Shown here one piece after another: positions 17,909 to 26,806 of a stretch of DNA of 64,000 bases. Origin of the DNA: Spirochaetota bacterium. GTDB taxonomy: Bacteria > Spirochaetota > UBA4802 > UBA5368. Position 1 is the stretch's first letter, and each line of letters begins with the position of its first letter. Below the pieces are notes generated by a model, which saw nothing but the letters and a program-made list of their open reading frames with translations, made no database searches and was not told where the DNA came from. The stretch covers positions 1-64,000 of the forward strand of contig SCSX01000074.1 of the NCBI GenBank assembly GCA_004297825.1, written 5' to 3'. The translations under genes and the position numbers were made by a program.

Positions 17909-19702
17909 TCAACGAGCATAGAGCCCCTCGATATCGGCGGCGTACTTTTCCAGCACCTTCTTCCTTTTCAGCTTGAACGATTGCGTAAGCAGGCCGTTCT
18001 CGACCGAGAAGCCCTCGTTCAGCACGAGGATATCTCTGGGAATTTCGTACGATCCGAACCGTTTCTCGAGCTGGGTGCGTATCTCGTTGATCAAAAGAGT
18101 TTTCACCTCGGCGCTTTGGGCGAGAAGGGCGGGGTCGGCGGCGAGGTTGCGGGCCGCGGCGAATCCCTTGAGCGCCTCGAAGTCGGGGAGCACCAGGCAC
18201 ATGGTATGGGGCCTGTTGAGCCCGCAGATCATAGCGTATTCGATGTACCTGCTGAGCACGATCTCGGCTTCCATAGAGGCGGAGAACACGTACTTACCGT
18301 TTTCCAGCTTGAAGGATTCCTTGATCCTGCCGGTAATGTAAAGGAAGCCGTCGTCGTCGATGAAGGCCATGTCCCCGGTGCGAAGCCCCCCGTCGTCGGT
18401 CATGACCTCCCTGGTGGCCTGGGGCTTGTTGTGGTATCCCTGCATCACGTTGGGACCGTACACGATGAGCTCGCCCTCGCGCCCGTCGCCGTCGGTCACC
18501 GAGGTGTCGATCACGAGCCTCACCTTGTCGAATGCCTTCCCGCAGCTTCCTATGCGGTTATAATCGGGCGTGTTGGTGGAGATGCCCGGCGAGGCCTCGG
18601 TCATGCCCAGCGCCTCGTAGAGGGGCACCCCGGCATCGTTGAAGAATTCCGCGATGGCGGGGTTGATCGCCGCGCTCCCGGTAAGGGCAATGGTTAATCG
18701 GCCCCCGAACTTATCCCTTATCTTGGAAAAGACGAGCCTGTCGGCTATCCTGAATTTCAAATTCGTCGCGACACTCGATTTGCCGGCGCGCGCGAGCTCC
18801 CTGCGTTTCTTCCCGCTGTTGACCCCCATCCGGAACAAGGCCAGCGGCAGTCCCCCCTGTTCGTTCATCCGCGCGTGAATTGCGTCGTATACCCTATAGA
18901 ATACCCGGGGGACCGATACGAGCAGCGAGGGACGCACCTTCGCCAGGTCGTTCACGATCGTTGCCGGACTTTCGGCGAGCCCACAGGAGCCGCCGATGCG
19001 CATCACGGTGTGGAGCTCGCAGACCTGTCCGTAGGAATGCGCCCAGGGCAGGAAGGAAAGCGTGCGGGTCCGCTCGTCGAGCATGTGGAAATGCTTGAGG
19101 ATCGCGTGGATGTTGCTGGTGATATTGCCGTGCGAGAGGAGCACGCCCTTGGGATCGCCCGTAGTGCCCGACGTATAGATGAGGCCCGCGATATCCTGGG
19201 CGCCTGGCCGCACGGCGGGGAAGGTGTGCATGCTCCCCGTTTTTTCAAGCTCCGTCATTGAATCCATGCCTTCCCCTTCGATGACGACGATGTGCTTAAG
19301 ATCGCCCCCGTCCCGGAGCAGGTGCTTTACCTTTTCATAGATCTCGCGCTTCGATACCAGCAGGAGCTTCGTGTTGCTGTCGCGTATGATGTATTCCCAG
19401 GTGGCGACAAGCTCTGCCTCGTACATGGTCACGTAGCGCGCGGCGAGGCCGTAGGTAGCGTAACAGGCGACCGCCCATTCGATGGAATTGTTGGAGATGA
19501 TGCCTATCGTGTCCCCCTTCCCGATCCCCAGCCTCGCGAAGCCCCCCCGGAGGTTGTCGATCCGGTCACCCACCTGCCGGTAGGTGTGCCACCGGTATTC
19601 TCCGCCCGCGTCCTTCGCGCCGAACCATTCCCGTTCTCCAAACCTCGCAACGCTCTCCTCCAGCATCTCGACAAGATTGTCCGGCTTATCCAATTGATAC
19701 AT
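17909..19702 (-). CDS. Long-chain fatty acid-CoA ligase (AMP-forming)
   Basis: ANL-superfamily ligase that activates fatty acids to acyl-CoA through an acyl-adenylate. Motifs include the P-loop LIYTSGTTGDPKGVLLSH near residue 170, YEALGMTEASPGIS near 365, the A8 region TGRIKESFKLENGKYV near 455, and the C-terminal Lys region FKLKRKKVLEKY. The length of 597 and the FAAL/FACL-like insertion around 245-300 match long-chain ligases. The gene is divergent from the dienoyl-CoA reductase operon and shares the control region 19703-19986. It is likely the entry enzyme for fatty acids used by that operon. Confidence 0.9.
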   Translation of the reverse strand: MYQLDKPDNLVEMLEESVARFGEREWFGAKDAGGEYRWHTYRQVGDRIDNLRGGFARLGIGKGDTIGIISNNSIEWAVACYATYGLAARYVTMYEAELVATWEYIIRDSNTKLLLVSKREIYEKVKHLLRDGGDLKHIVVIEGEGMDSMTELEKTGSMHTFPAVRPGAQDIAGLIYTSGTTGDPKGVLLSHGNITSNIHAILKHFHMLDERTRTLSFLPWAHSYGQVCELHTVMRIGGSCGLAESPATIVNDLAKVRPSLLVSVPRVFYRVYDAIHARMNEQGGLPLALFRMGVNSGKKRRELARAGKSSVATNLKFRIADRLVFSKIRDKFGGRLTIALTGSAAINPAIAEFFNDAGVPLYEALGMTEASPGISTNTPDYNRIGSCGKAFDKVRLVIDTSVTDGDGREGELIVYGPNVMQGYHNKPQATREVMTDDGGLRTGDMAFIDDDGFLYITGRIKESFKLENGKYVFSASMEAEIVLSRYIEYAMICGLNRPHTMCLVLPDFEALKGFAAARNLAADPALLAQSAEVKTLLINEIRTQLEKRFGSYEIPRDILVLNEGFSVENGLLTQSFKLKRKKVLEKYAADIEGLYAR

Positions 19703-19757
19703 ATCGCCCCCGGTTTGATTGATTTATCGTTTATAATTGTGAATTATGTATATCTAA

Positions 19758-19772
19758 GTAAATAATGTTTAC
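19758..19772. promoter_or_regulatory. Candidate operator 1 (TetR-like palindrome)
   Basis: GTAAATAATGTTTAC, a 15-base palindrome with one arm mismatch, 55 bases upstream of the acyl-CoA synthetase start. It differs from the second copy at 19848 by one base. Binding by the TetR protein at 17051 is inferred. Confidence 0.6.
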
Positions 19773-19828
19773 TAACATGCTCCTGTCAAGAAATAATTGG
19801 ATTACCGTCCAACTAATTTGAAAAAGCA

Positions 19829-19856
19829 TTGACAAAAAATTAGACTAGTAAACAAT
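19829..19856 (+). promoter_or_regulatory. Promoter of the dienoyl-CoA reductase operon
   Basis: TTGACA (19829-19834), a 16-base spacer and AACAAT (19851-19856), which matches the -10 consensus at four positions. The -10 lies inside the palindrome at 19848-19862, an arrangement expected for repression by occlusion. Confidence 0.45.
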
Positions 19857-19862
19857 GTTTAC
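19848..19862. promoter_or_regulatory. Candidate operator 2 (perfect palindrome)
   Basis: GTAAACAATGTTTAC has perfect 6-base arms around a 3-base centre. It overlaps the predicted -10 of the plus-strand operon. A weaker third half-like copy, GTAAATAAGGTTAAT, begins at 19867. The spacing between copies 1 and 2 is 90 bases. Confidence 0.65.
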
Positions 19863-19986
19863 ATAAGTAAATAAGGTTAATGAATTGTCCGGTAACGGTC
19901 AACCAAAGACCGAGAATGACCAGTTTTTCATCGCGTTCGATACTCTGATGTTCTACTATCTATAACCACGATTACGGGGTACGACC

Positions 19987-22014
19987 ATGTACGACAACCT
20001 TTTCAGCCCCATCAAGATTAACAGCCTCGAAATCAAGAATAGAATCGTATTTCCCGCCCTCGGGCTGCTGTTTTCACTGGACGGAAAGCTGAATGAGCGA
20101 CACCTGCATTTCTACACGGAAAGGGCGCGCGGGGGAACGGGTATCGTTACCGTGGGTCCAGTGGGCGTGGGAGAGATGGCGGTGGGGATCGCGTCTCCCG
20201 GCCTGGACAGCGACGATGCGATTCCCGCGTTCACGGAACTGGCGACCTCCGTCAGGAAGGCCGGCGCGCGGGCATGGCTCCAGCTCTATCACGGCGGACG
20301 CTACGTGAGACCCATCCAGATCGGGGGAGAGAAGGCGGTGGCGCCGTCGGCGGTGTATTCGTCGTACACGAAGGCGACCCCGCGTGAATTGACCATCGAC
20401 GAGATACACCGTGTCCAGGAGGCCTTCGTACGCACCGCGGAGAGGGCCCGGGAGGCCGGGTTCGACGGCGTGGAGATAATCGGCTCGGCGGGCTACCTGG
20501 TGACGCAGTTTCTCTCGCCCCTCACGAACTTGAGGAAGGACGAGTACGGCGGGAGTTTCGAGAACCGCACGCGCTTCGTGCGCGAAATGATCGCATCGAT
20601 GCGCGCGCGGCTGGGAACGGGCTACCCCATAACGGTGCGCATGGCGGGCAACGACTTTGTCCCCGGCAGCAACACGGATCGCGAGACGCCGGCGTTCGCG
20701 CGCATGTACGAGGAGGCCGGGATAGACGCCCTTAACGTCACCGGGGGCTGGCATGAAGCCCGGGTGCCGCAGATGGCAATGGAGCTTCCGCGCGGCGGGT
20801 TCGCCTACCTCGCGCGCACCATCAAGGACGCGGTTTCCATCCCCGTGATGGCGTCCAACCGCATCACCGACCCGGACACGGCCGAAAGAATCCTCCGGGA
20901 CGACATGGCGCACATGGTCAACCTGGGCCGCGTGCTCCTCGCGGACCCGTACTGGCCGGAGAAGGCGCAGTCGGGTCGCGTGAGGGAGATCATCCCGTGC
21001 ATCTCCTGCCTGCAGGGCTGCATGGACGAGCTCTTCGAGGTGCGTCACGTGCGATGCCTCGTCAACGCGCGCACGAGCTTCGAGGGGGAGAGGCGCATCG
21101 TGAAGACGAAGACTCCCCGTCGCGTGATGGTGGTCGGGGCGGGACCGGGCGGGCTCGAGGCGGCCATGAGGGCCGCCGAGGCCGGTCACCGGGTGGAGCT
21201 CTTCGACAGGGCCGGGCGCACCGGGGGACAGCTCTGGATCGCGGGGATGCCTCCGCACAAGCGCGAGATATGGGAGCTCGTGAAGTACTATGATACGATG
21301 CTCGGGAAACACGGCGTGGAAGTGAACCTTGGCGCCGAGGTCGGTATCGACCTTATAAAGGAAAGAAAACCGGATTACGTGATCATCGCGGAGGGTGCCG
21401 AGCCGCTCATGCCCCCCATCGAAGGGATACAGGCCCCGCCGGTACTCACCGCGTGGGACGTGTTGAAGAACGATCCTAAGATCGGGCGCAGGGTCGCCGT
21501 GATAGGCGGGGGAGCCGTGGGTATGGAGACCGCGCTTTTCCTGGCGGTGAAGGGAACGATTACCGACGAGGGGCTGGGATTCCTCTTCCGTTACGAGGCC
21601 GCGGACGCCGCGCGGCTCAAGGAGCTGGTCTTCAGGGGAACCAAGGAGGTCACGATCTTCGAAATGCTCCCCAGGGCGGGAAAGGGCGTCGGTAAGTCGT
21701 CCATCTGGATACTCATGGAGAATCTGAGAAAATACGGCGTGAAACTCGTCACCGGGGCGAAGGTCATCTCGGTGTCCGACGGCACGGTGGAGTTCGAGCG
21801 GGAGGGCGTCCTCCAGAGCCTCGAGTTCGACGCCGTCGTCAATGCGGCGGGCTCGCGGCCGGTGAAAAAGCTTGCGGACGCGGTCGCGAAGGCGGGAATC
21901 CCGCACGCCGTGGTGGGCGACGGGAAAAAGATAGGCCAGATCATGGACGCGATCCACGACGGCTACCTCGCCGTGACCGAAATGGAGAGCAGGGCGGAGG
22001 CGCACAGCCGTTAG
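19987..22014 (+). CDS. fadH: 2,4-dienoyl-CoA reductase / NADH:flavin oxidoreductase
   Basis: A three-part flavoenzyme of the FadH/trimethylamine dehydrogenase type. Residues 1-340 form an old-yellow-enzyme TIM barrel that binds FMN (NRIVFPALG, LQLYHGGRY, FLSPLTNLRKDEYGGS). CISCLQGCMDELF and the downstream Cys near 336-358 are [4Fe-4S] ligands. The C-terminal 290 residues bind FAD and NAD(P)H (MVVGAGPGGLEAA near 381; AVIGGGAVGMETALFLA near 503). It reduces conjugated dienoyl-CoA or related enoates so that beta-oxidation can continue. It is first in a plus-strand run with acyl-CoA dehydrogenases and ETF. The annotation to dienoyl-CoA rests on context; other enoates are possible. Confidence 0.87.
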   Translation: MYDNLFSPIKINSLEIKNRIVFPALGLLFSLDGKLNERHLHFYTERARGGTGIVTVGPVGVGEMAVGIASPGLDSDDAIPAFTELATSVRKAGARAWLQLYHGGRYVRPIQIGGEKAVAPSAVYSSYTKATPRELTIDEIHRVQEAFVRTAERAREAGFDGVEIIGSAGYLVTQFLSPLTNLRKDEYGGSFENRTRFVREMIASMRARLGTGYPITVRMAGNDFVPGSNTDRETPAFARMYEEAGIDALNVTGGWHEARVPQMAMELPRGGFAYLARTIKDAVSIPVMASNRITDPDTAERILRDDMAHMVNLGRVLLADPYWPEKAQSGRVREIIPCISCLQGCMDELFEVRHVRCLVNARTSFEGERRIVKTKTPRRVMVVGAGPGGLEAAMRAAEAGHRVELFDRAGRTGGQLWIAGMPPHKREIWELVKYYDTMLGKHGVEVNLGAEVGIDLIKERKPDYVIIAEGAEPLMPPIEGIQAPPVLTAWDVLKNDPKIGRRVAVIGGGAVGMETALFLAVKGTITDEGLGFLFRYEAADAARLKELVFRGTKEVTIFEMLPRAGKGVGKSSIWILMENLRKYGVKLVTGAKVISVSDGTVEFEREGVLQSLEFDAVVNAAGSRPVKKLADAVAKAGIPHAVVGDGKKIGQIMDAIHDGYLAVTEMESRAEAHSR

Positions 22015-22050
22015 ACGGAATAATCTGCAACAGAAAACCGGGAGGGAACC

Positions 22051-23217
22051 ATGGATTTCGAGCTGAGCGAGGAACAGCAGCGGCTGCACGACACGGTGTT
22101 CGCATTCGCGAAAAAGGAATGGGAGCCCAGGACCCTTGAGATAGACGCCTCGCACCGGTTTCCCGCGTGGCTCTGGGCGCGGATGCGGGAGCTTGGCTGG
22201 TGCGGCCTCATGGTCCCCGCCGAGTACGGCGGCACGGGGCTGGGACTGCTCGATACCTGCATCATGATCCAGGCGGCGACCCAGGCGGGGGGCGATATCG
22301 GGAGTTGCCTGGCATGGGGCACGCACCTGTCTATCGGCACCATACCCATAGTCCTGTGCGGCAGCGAGGCGCAAAAGAAAAAATACCTGCCCCGCATCGC
22401 GAGCGGCGAATGGATGAGCTGCTTCTGCCTCACCGAGCCCGGTGTGGGCTCCAACGCGGCGGGCGTGGAGCTCAAGGCAGAGAGGCGCGGCGACCACTAT
22501 GTGCTGAACGGGACGAAGACCTTCATCACCAACGCGAGCGTCGCGGACGTGGGCATCGTGATCGCGACGACCGACAAGAGCAAAAGGGCCGCGGGGGTGA
22601 GCGCCTTCATCGTGGACATGAAATCCCCCGGCATCACCGTGAGCGCGCCCTTTGACAAGATCGGCAATCGCGGGTCCGAGACCTGCGAGGTGGGCTTCGC
22701 CGATACGCTTGTCCCCGTGGAGAACCGCCTCCTGAACGAGGGAGACGGGTTCATGCAGGTCGGCGTGAAGACGCTGGAATACGAACGCACCTGCCTCACG
22801 GCGATCTGGACGGGGAACATAGGGTACAACATCGCGCTCTCGGTGAAATACGCCGGGGAGCGCCAGCAGTTCGGCAACCCCATCCTCCTCTACGCGCAGA
22901 TACGCGACCGCATCGCGCAGATGCAGATCGACTACGACATCTCCAAGCTCATGATGTACCGGGCAGCCTCGAAGAAAGACTCGGGGACGCCCGCGCCCCT
23001 GGAGGCCACGGAGTACAAGGTGTTCACGGGGCAGGCGAGCGTGAGGAGCGCCCTGGAGGCGATCCAGATCCACGGCGGTTACGGACTCATGACCGAGTAC
23101 AAGGTCGAGCGCTCGCTGCGCGACGCGAAACTGGGACAGATAGGCGCGGGGACGGAACAGATGCTGCTGGAGCTCATTACGAGGCTCGTCACGGGAACCC
23201 GGTCGAAGACCATTTAA
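22051..23217 (+). CDS. Acyl-CoA dehydrogenase, isovaleryl/long-chain-type active site
   Basis: FAD enzyme of 388 residues that oxidises an acyl-CoA to the 2-enoyl-CoA and hands electrons to ETF. Family blocks are CLTEPGVGSNAAG near 129 and a C-terminal IQIHGGYGLMTEYKVER. The usual catalytic Glu of the EGT motif is replaced: the sequence reads IGAGTEQM. A Glu is instead present in TLEYERTC near 244, the position used by isovaleryl-CoA and long-chain dehydrogenases. It precedes a second dehydrogenase by 27 bases, so a heteromeric enzyme is possible. Confidence 0.9.
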   Translation: MDFELSEEQQRLHDTVFAFAKKEWEPRTLEIDASHRFPAWLWARMRELGWCGLMVPAEYGGTGLGLLDTCIMIQAATQAGGDIGSCLAWGTHLSIGTIPIVLCGSEAQKKKYLPRIASGEWMSCFCLTEPGVGSNAAGVELKAERRGDHYVLNGTKTFITNASVADVGIVIATTDKSKRAAGVSAFIVDMKSPGITVSAPFDKIGNRGSETCEVGFADTLVPVENRLLNEGDGFMQVGVKTLEYERTCLTAIWTGNIGYNIALSVKYAGERQQFGNPILLYAQIRDRIAQMQIDYDISKLMMYRAASKKDSGTPAPLEATEYKVFTGQASVRSALEAIQIHGGYGLMTEYKVERSLRDAKLGQIGAGTEQMLLELITRLVTGTRSKTI

Positions 23218-23244
23218 CGTAGAACTGAATTCGGGAGAAGAACG

Positions 23245-24387
23245 ATGGACCTATTTTTCAGCAAGGAAGAACAGCTCATCCAGAAGGCCGCGCGCGAGTT
23301 CGGCGAACAGGTTATCGCGCCGGTAGCGGACCAGATCGACCGGGAGAACAAGATACCGAAAGAGGTGATGGAGGGGCTTGCGGAGCTGGGCATGTTCGGC
23401 ATCCAGTTTCCGGAGGAGTTCGGCGGGAGCGGGGCGGGGCACCTGTGCTACATGCTCGCGCTCGAGGAGCTCTCGAAGGCGGCTCCGGGGGTGGGCGCGA
23501 CCATTTCGGTCAATTCCGTCCCGCTCGCGGTGATCCAGGCCTTTGGCACGCCGGAGCAGAAGGCGAAGTACATGCGCGACGGTGTGACGGGAAAGAAGAT
23601 ATACTCCTTCGCGTTCACCGAGCCGGGCACGGGCTCTGACCCCAAGCAGCTCACCACGATGGCGGTGAAGGACGGCGATCATTACGTAATCAACGGGACG
23701 AAGCGCTTCATCACCAATGCCGGCTTCGAGGGGACCATGGTGGTGATCGCGAAGGAGGAAGAGAGCGGGAAGGCGACCGCGTTCATCCTGGACAAGTTCT
23801 GCGAGGGCTACTCGGTCTCGAAACCGTGGGACAAGATCGCGGCGCACGGCGGCGAGCTGTACGACGTGTACTTCAACAACGTGCGTGTGCACAGGGAAAA
23901 CATGCTCGGATCCGTGGGCGACGGGCTGTGGGTGCTCAAGATCGCCATGGTCTACGGGAAGCTGGGCCTGGTGGCGCTCTTCCTGGGCGTCGCCGCCGCG
24001 GCGTACGAGGAGGGCGTGAGGTACGCAAAGGAAAAGACGCACCGGGGCGTATCCATTGCCGAGAAGTTCGAGCACGTGAAGATCGCGGTTTCCGAGATGA
24101 CCATGAAGATGCAGGCCTCGCGGCTGTACGCCTACTACCTGGGGCACGCGGCGGACCACCTGAAAGATCCCATGGAGCTCGTGAAAGAGGCGGCCCTCGC
24201 CAAGGTATTCGTCGCCGAGACCGGGATCGAGGTGTGCAAGCTCGCCATGGGTATCCACGGCTCGTACGGCTTGCAGCGGGAATATCGCATATCGCGCCTC
24301 TGGAGCGACGTGATTTTCGGTCCCCAGGTCGAGGGTACGGCGCCGCTGCTGAAGATACTCGCGGCGGGCGTAATACTGGGGAAATGA
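23245..24387 (+). CDS. Acyl-CoA dehydrogenase, short/medium-chain-type active site
   Basis: A 380-residue FAD dehydrogenase with FTEPGTGSDPKQL near residue 130. The canonical catalytic Glu is kept in PQVEGTAPLL near the C-terminus. RLWSDVIFG replaces the more usual RDA motif. The ribosome-binding site GGGAG precedes the ATG. It is the second member of the pair with the gene at 22051 and is followed by the ETF:quinone oxidoreductase. The two complementary active-site types suggest either successive substrates of different branching or two subunits of one enzyme. The chain-length preference is not determinable. Confidence 0.9.
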   Translation: MDLFFSKEEQLIQKAAREFGEQVIAPVADQIDRENKIPKEVMEGLAELGMFGIQFPEEFGGSGAGHLCYMLALEELSKAAPGVGATISVNSVPLAVIQAFGTPEQKAKYMRDGVTGKKIYSFAFTEPGTGSDPKQLTTMAVKDGDHYVINGTKRFITNAGFEGTMVVIAKEEESGKATAFILDKFCEGYSVSKPWDKIAAHGGELYDVYFNNVRVHRENMLGSVGDGLWVLKIAMVYGKLGLVALFLGVAAAAYEEGVRYAKEKTHRGVSIAEKFEHVKIAVSEMTMKMQASRLYAYYLGHAADHLKDPMELVKEAALAKVFVAETGIEVCKLAMGIHGSYGLQREYRISRLWSDVIFGPQVEGTAPLLKILAAGVILGK

Positions 24388-24419
24388 GCGTTCGGGGCAA
24401 TCGGGGGCACGGGTAACCA

Positions 24420-25703
24420 ATGGAATCGTTCGACGCAATTATAGTCGGCGCGGGGCTCTCGGGGCTTTCCGCCGCATACGCGCTCGCGAAGGAGGGGCTC
24501 GATGTGCTGGTCCTGGAACGGGGCGATTATCCAGGGGCGAAAAACGTAAGCGGGGGGAGGCTCTATCTGAACCCCGTGCGGGAGCTTTTCCCGGATTTAT
24601 GGGAGAAGGCGCCGTTCGAGCGGCACATCGCGCACGAGGAATTCTGCCTCATGGACCGCGCGCGCGCGGTCACGGTGCGCTACGAGGGTGCGGAGCTGGA
24701 TGAGAAGCCGCAGTCCTTCAGCGTGCTTCGCGCGAAACTGGATCGCTGGCTCGCGAAGGAAGCGCAGGGGCACGGCGCCGCAATCGTATGCAAGACAAGG
24801 GTCGACGGGCTCATCATGGAGAACGGCCGTGTCGCGGGTATCCGCGCCGGTGGGGACGAATTGAGAAGCGCCGTCGTGATCGCCTGCGACGGGGCCCTTT
24901 CCCGCATCGCGCAGGGTGCGGGCCTTGCCGGAGCGCACGCGCCTAAACATTTCGCGACCGGCTACAAGGAAGTGATCGAGATGGACCGGGGCGTGATCGA
25001 GGACCGGTTTAATCTCGAGGGGGACCAGGGAACGGCGCGCCTCTACCTGGGGGACCCCACGGCCGGGCGGTTGGGCGGGGGATTCATTTATACGAACAAA
25101 GAGAGCCTGAGCATAGGCGTGGTCGCGGGAATCGACGCGATGACCGGGAGCGAACCCGCGTGCGGCGCGGCGGCGCTCCTGGACGCATTCAAGAAGCGTC
25201 CCGAGGTCGCGCGGCTCCTGCGCGGCGGGGAAACGGTGGAGTATTCCTCGCACGTGATCCCCGAGGGCGGGCTCGCCGGGATGCCGCGCCTGTTCGGCGA
25301 CGGCATCCTCGTGGCGGGGGACGCGGCGGGGCTCGCGATGAACCTGGGGATCACGGTGCGCGGCATGGAGTACGCCCTGGCTTCCGGCTATTACGCGGCC
25401 CGGACAGTGATCGAAGCGAAAAAGACCGAGGACTTTGGCGTATCGGCGCTCGCGCGCTACCCGCGTATGCTTGCCGAAAGCTTCGTGATGAAGGATTTCA
25501 CGGCGTTCAAAAACGCTCCCCGCGTACTCGATAATCCCCGGTTTTTTTCCCGTTATCCGCAATTGGCTGGCGGGCTTCTCCGCGATCTGTACGAGGTGCC
25601 CGCGGGCGTGAAGGAGCGGCTGTACAAAACGGCGCGTCGCCACTTCACGGTAAAGGAAATGTTCGCGATGGCGCGCGACCTCGCGGGGGTGAGAAAGGTA
25701 TGA
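24420..25703 (+). CDS. fixC: Electron-transfer flavoprotein:quinone oxidoreductase (FixC-like)
   Basis: FAD protein of the FixC/ETF-QO family that passes electrons from ETF to the quinone pool at the inner membrane. The dinucleotide-binding motif GAGLSGLSAAYALAKEGL lies at residues 10-27, followed by GAKNVSGGRLY typical of FixC. The second FAD block reads GDGILVAGDAAGLAMNLG near 290. No iron-sulfur domain is fused; that role goes to the adjacent FixX, whose start overlaps this stop by four bases. The set fixC-fixX-etfB-etfA directly after acyl-CoA dehydrogenases argues for respiratory disposal of beta-oxidation electrons. Confidence 0.9.
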   Translation: MESFDAIIVGAGLSGLSAAYALAKEGLDVLVLERGDYPGAKNVSGGRLYLNPVRELFPDLWEKAPFERHIAHEEFCLMDRARAVTVRYEGAELDEKPQSFSVLRAKLDRWLAKEAQGHGAAIVCKTRVDGLIMENGRVAGIRAGGDELRSAVVIACDGALSRIAQGAGLAGAHAPKHFATGYKEVIEMDRGVIEDRFNLEGDQGTARLYLGDPTAGRLGGGFIYTNKESLSIGVVAGIDAMTGSEPACGAAALLDAFKKRPEVARLLRGGETVEYSSHVIPEGGLAGMPRLFGDGILVAGDAAGLAMNLGITVRGMEYALASGYYAARTVIEAKKTEDFGVSALARYPRMLAESFVMKDFTAFKNAPRVLDNPRFFSRYPQLAGGLLRDLYEVPAGVKERLYKTARRHFTVKEMFAMARDLAGVRKV

Positions 25704-25984
25704 GCGGCGAAACGGGCATGAAGGAAAAGCTGGGGCGCAACGTCTTCAAAGAGGCGCGCGAACCGCACATACGCATTCGCGCGGGTATGGAAAACAGCCC
25801 CGTGCTGAAAAAGGCCGTTGCGATCTGTCCGGCCGAACTCTACCGGGAGAACGCCGACGGCTCCGTAGGTTTGAGCCTGGACGGATGCCTCGAATGCGGC
25901 AGCTGCCTCATCGCGTGCGACGGGGACGCGCTCGAATGGGCGTACCCGGAGGGGGGTGCCGGGGTGCAGTACCGGTTCGGGTGA
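25700..25984 (+). CDS. fixX: FixX-like ferredoxin, partner of FixC
   Basis: A 94-residue ferredoxin-like protein with AICPAELY near residue 36 and a cluster CLECGSCLIAC near 62 that can bind one [4Fe-4S]. This is the usual FixX pattern in which the protein supplies the FeS domain of a split ETF-quinone oxidoreductase. Its ATG overlaps the FixC stop (ATGA). It is followed by a 63-base gap and then etfB. Confidence 0.88.
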   Translation: MSGETGMKEKLGRNVFKEAREPHIRIRAGMENSPVLKKAVAICPAELYRENADGSVGLSLDGCLECGSCLIACDGDALEWAYPEGGAGVQYRFG

Positions 25985-26047
25985 AAAAATAGCGTTATGC
26001 GCCATGGAACGGTGCGCGCCTGAAAAATCGAACGGAGGGTTCATGCC

Positions 26048-26806
26048 GTGAACATAGCAGTGGCGATGAAGGAGATACCGGAGCCCGCGCAAGTGCGCAT
26101 CCGCGACAGGAAGCCCGTCTTTGAGGGCGCCCCCCTGACGCTGGGGCCCCTTGAAAAAAACGCGCTCGAGGCGGGACGCGCGCTCAAAGAGGCGGCGGGC
26201 GGAAAACTCGTGATCGTATCGGCGGGCCCGCACACGTTTGAGGACACCGTGACGGAAGGTCTCGCCATGGGGGCCGACGAGGCGTACCTCGCTCAGGACG
26301 ACCGGCTCTCGGGAATCGAGAGCGCGTCGAGCGCGGAGCTGATCGCCTCGCTCGTGAAAAAGATCGGGGACGTGGGACTTGTTCTCTTTGGCGAGGGGAG
26401 CGGCGACAATTATTCCGGCCAGGTGGGGCCGCGGGTCGCGCAGATTCTGGGCATGCCCCTCGCGGCGTACGCGACGGGGATCGAGCTGGACGGATCGAGC
26501 GTGCGCGTCACCTGTTCGCTGGAAGACAGCTTCGAGGTCGTAGAGCTTGAGCTTCCCGCGGTGGTGACGGTGATGTCCGGGATCAACGAGCCGCGCATCC
26601 CGTCCGTGATGGAAATCCTGAAGGCCGGGAAGAAACCGAAAACGACGTTCACGCCGGATGAACTGGGCGTGAAGCTTCTCGTGCCCGCGCTCGTCGCGAC
26701 GCGCAGCAACCTCGCGCCCGTGAGCGACCGGAAGCAGGTACAGGTGAAAACCGCCGAAGAGCTGCTGGGCGTGCTCAGGGCCGGCGGCGTGCTGGGGAGG
26801 GACTGA
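26048..26806 (+). CDS. etfB: Electron-transfer flavoprotein beta subunit
   Basis: The AMP-binding subunit of ETF, 252 residues. The start MNIAVAMKEIPEPAQVRI and the block LVLFGEGSGDNYSGQVGPRVAQILGMP (recognisable between residues 110 and 140) are typical, as is VTVMSGINEPRIPSVMEILKA near 180-200. A GTG start at 26048 is preceded by GGAGGG at a good distance; the nearby ATGCCGTGA is out of frame. It is directly joined to etfA. Downstream of the two acyl-CoA dehydrogenases it serves as their common electron acceptor. Confidence 0.92.
   Translation: MNIAVAMKEIPEPAQVRIRDRKPVFEGAPLTLGPLEKNALEAGRALKEAAGGKLVIVSAGPHTFEDTVTEGLAMGADEAYLAQDDRLSGIESASSAELIASLVKKIGDVGLVLFGEGSGDNYSGQVGPRVAQILGMPLAAYATGIELDGSSVRVTCSLEDSFEVVELELPAVVTVMSGINEPRIPSVMEILKAGKKPKTTFTPDELGVKLLVPALVATRSNLAPVSDRKQVQVKTAEELLGVLRAGGVLGRD

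Noticed and set aside
20074-23073. A very long open frame on the minus strand (999 codons)
   Set aside because: It is antisense to the dienoyl-CoA reductase and a dehydrogenase and is rich in Arg, His and Leu, as expected for a complementary frame of GC-rich coding DNA. There is no family motif.
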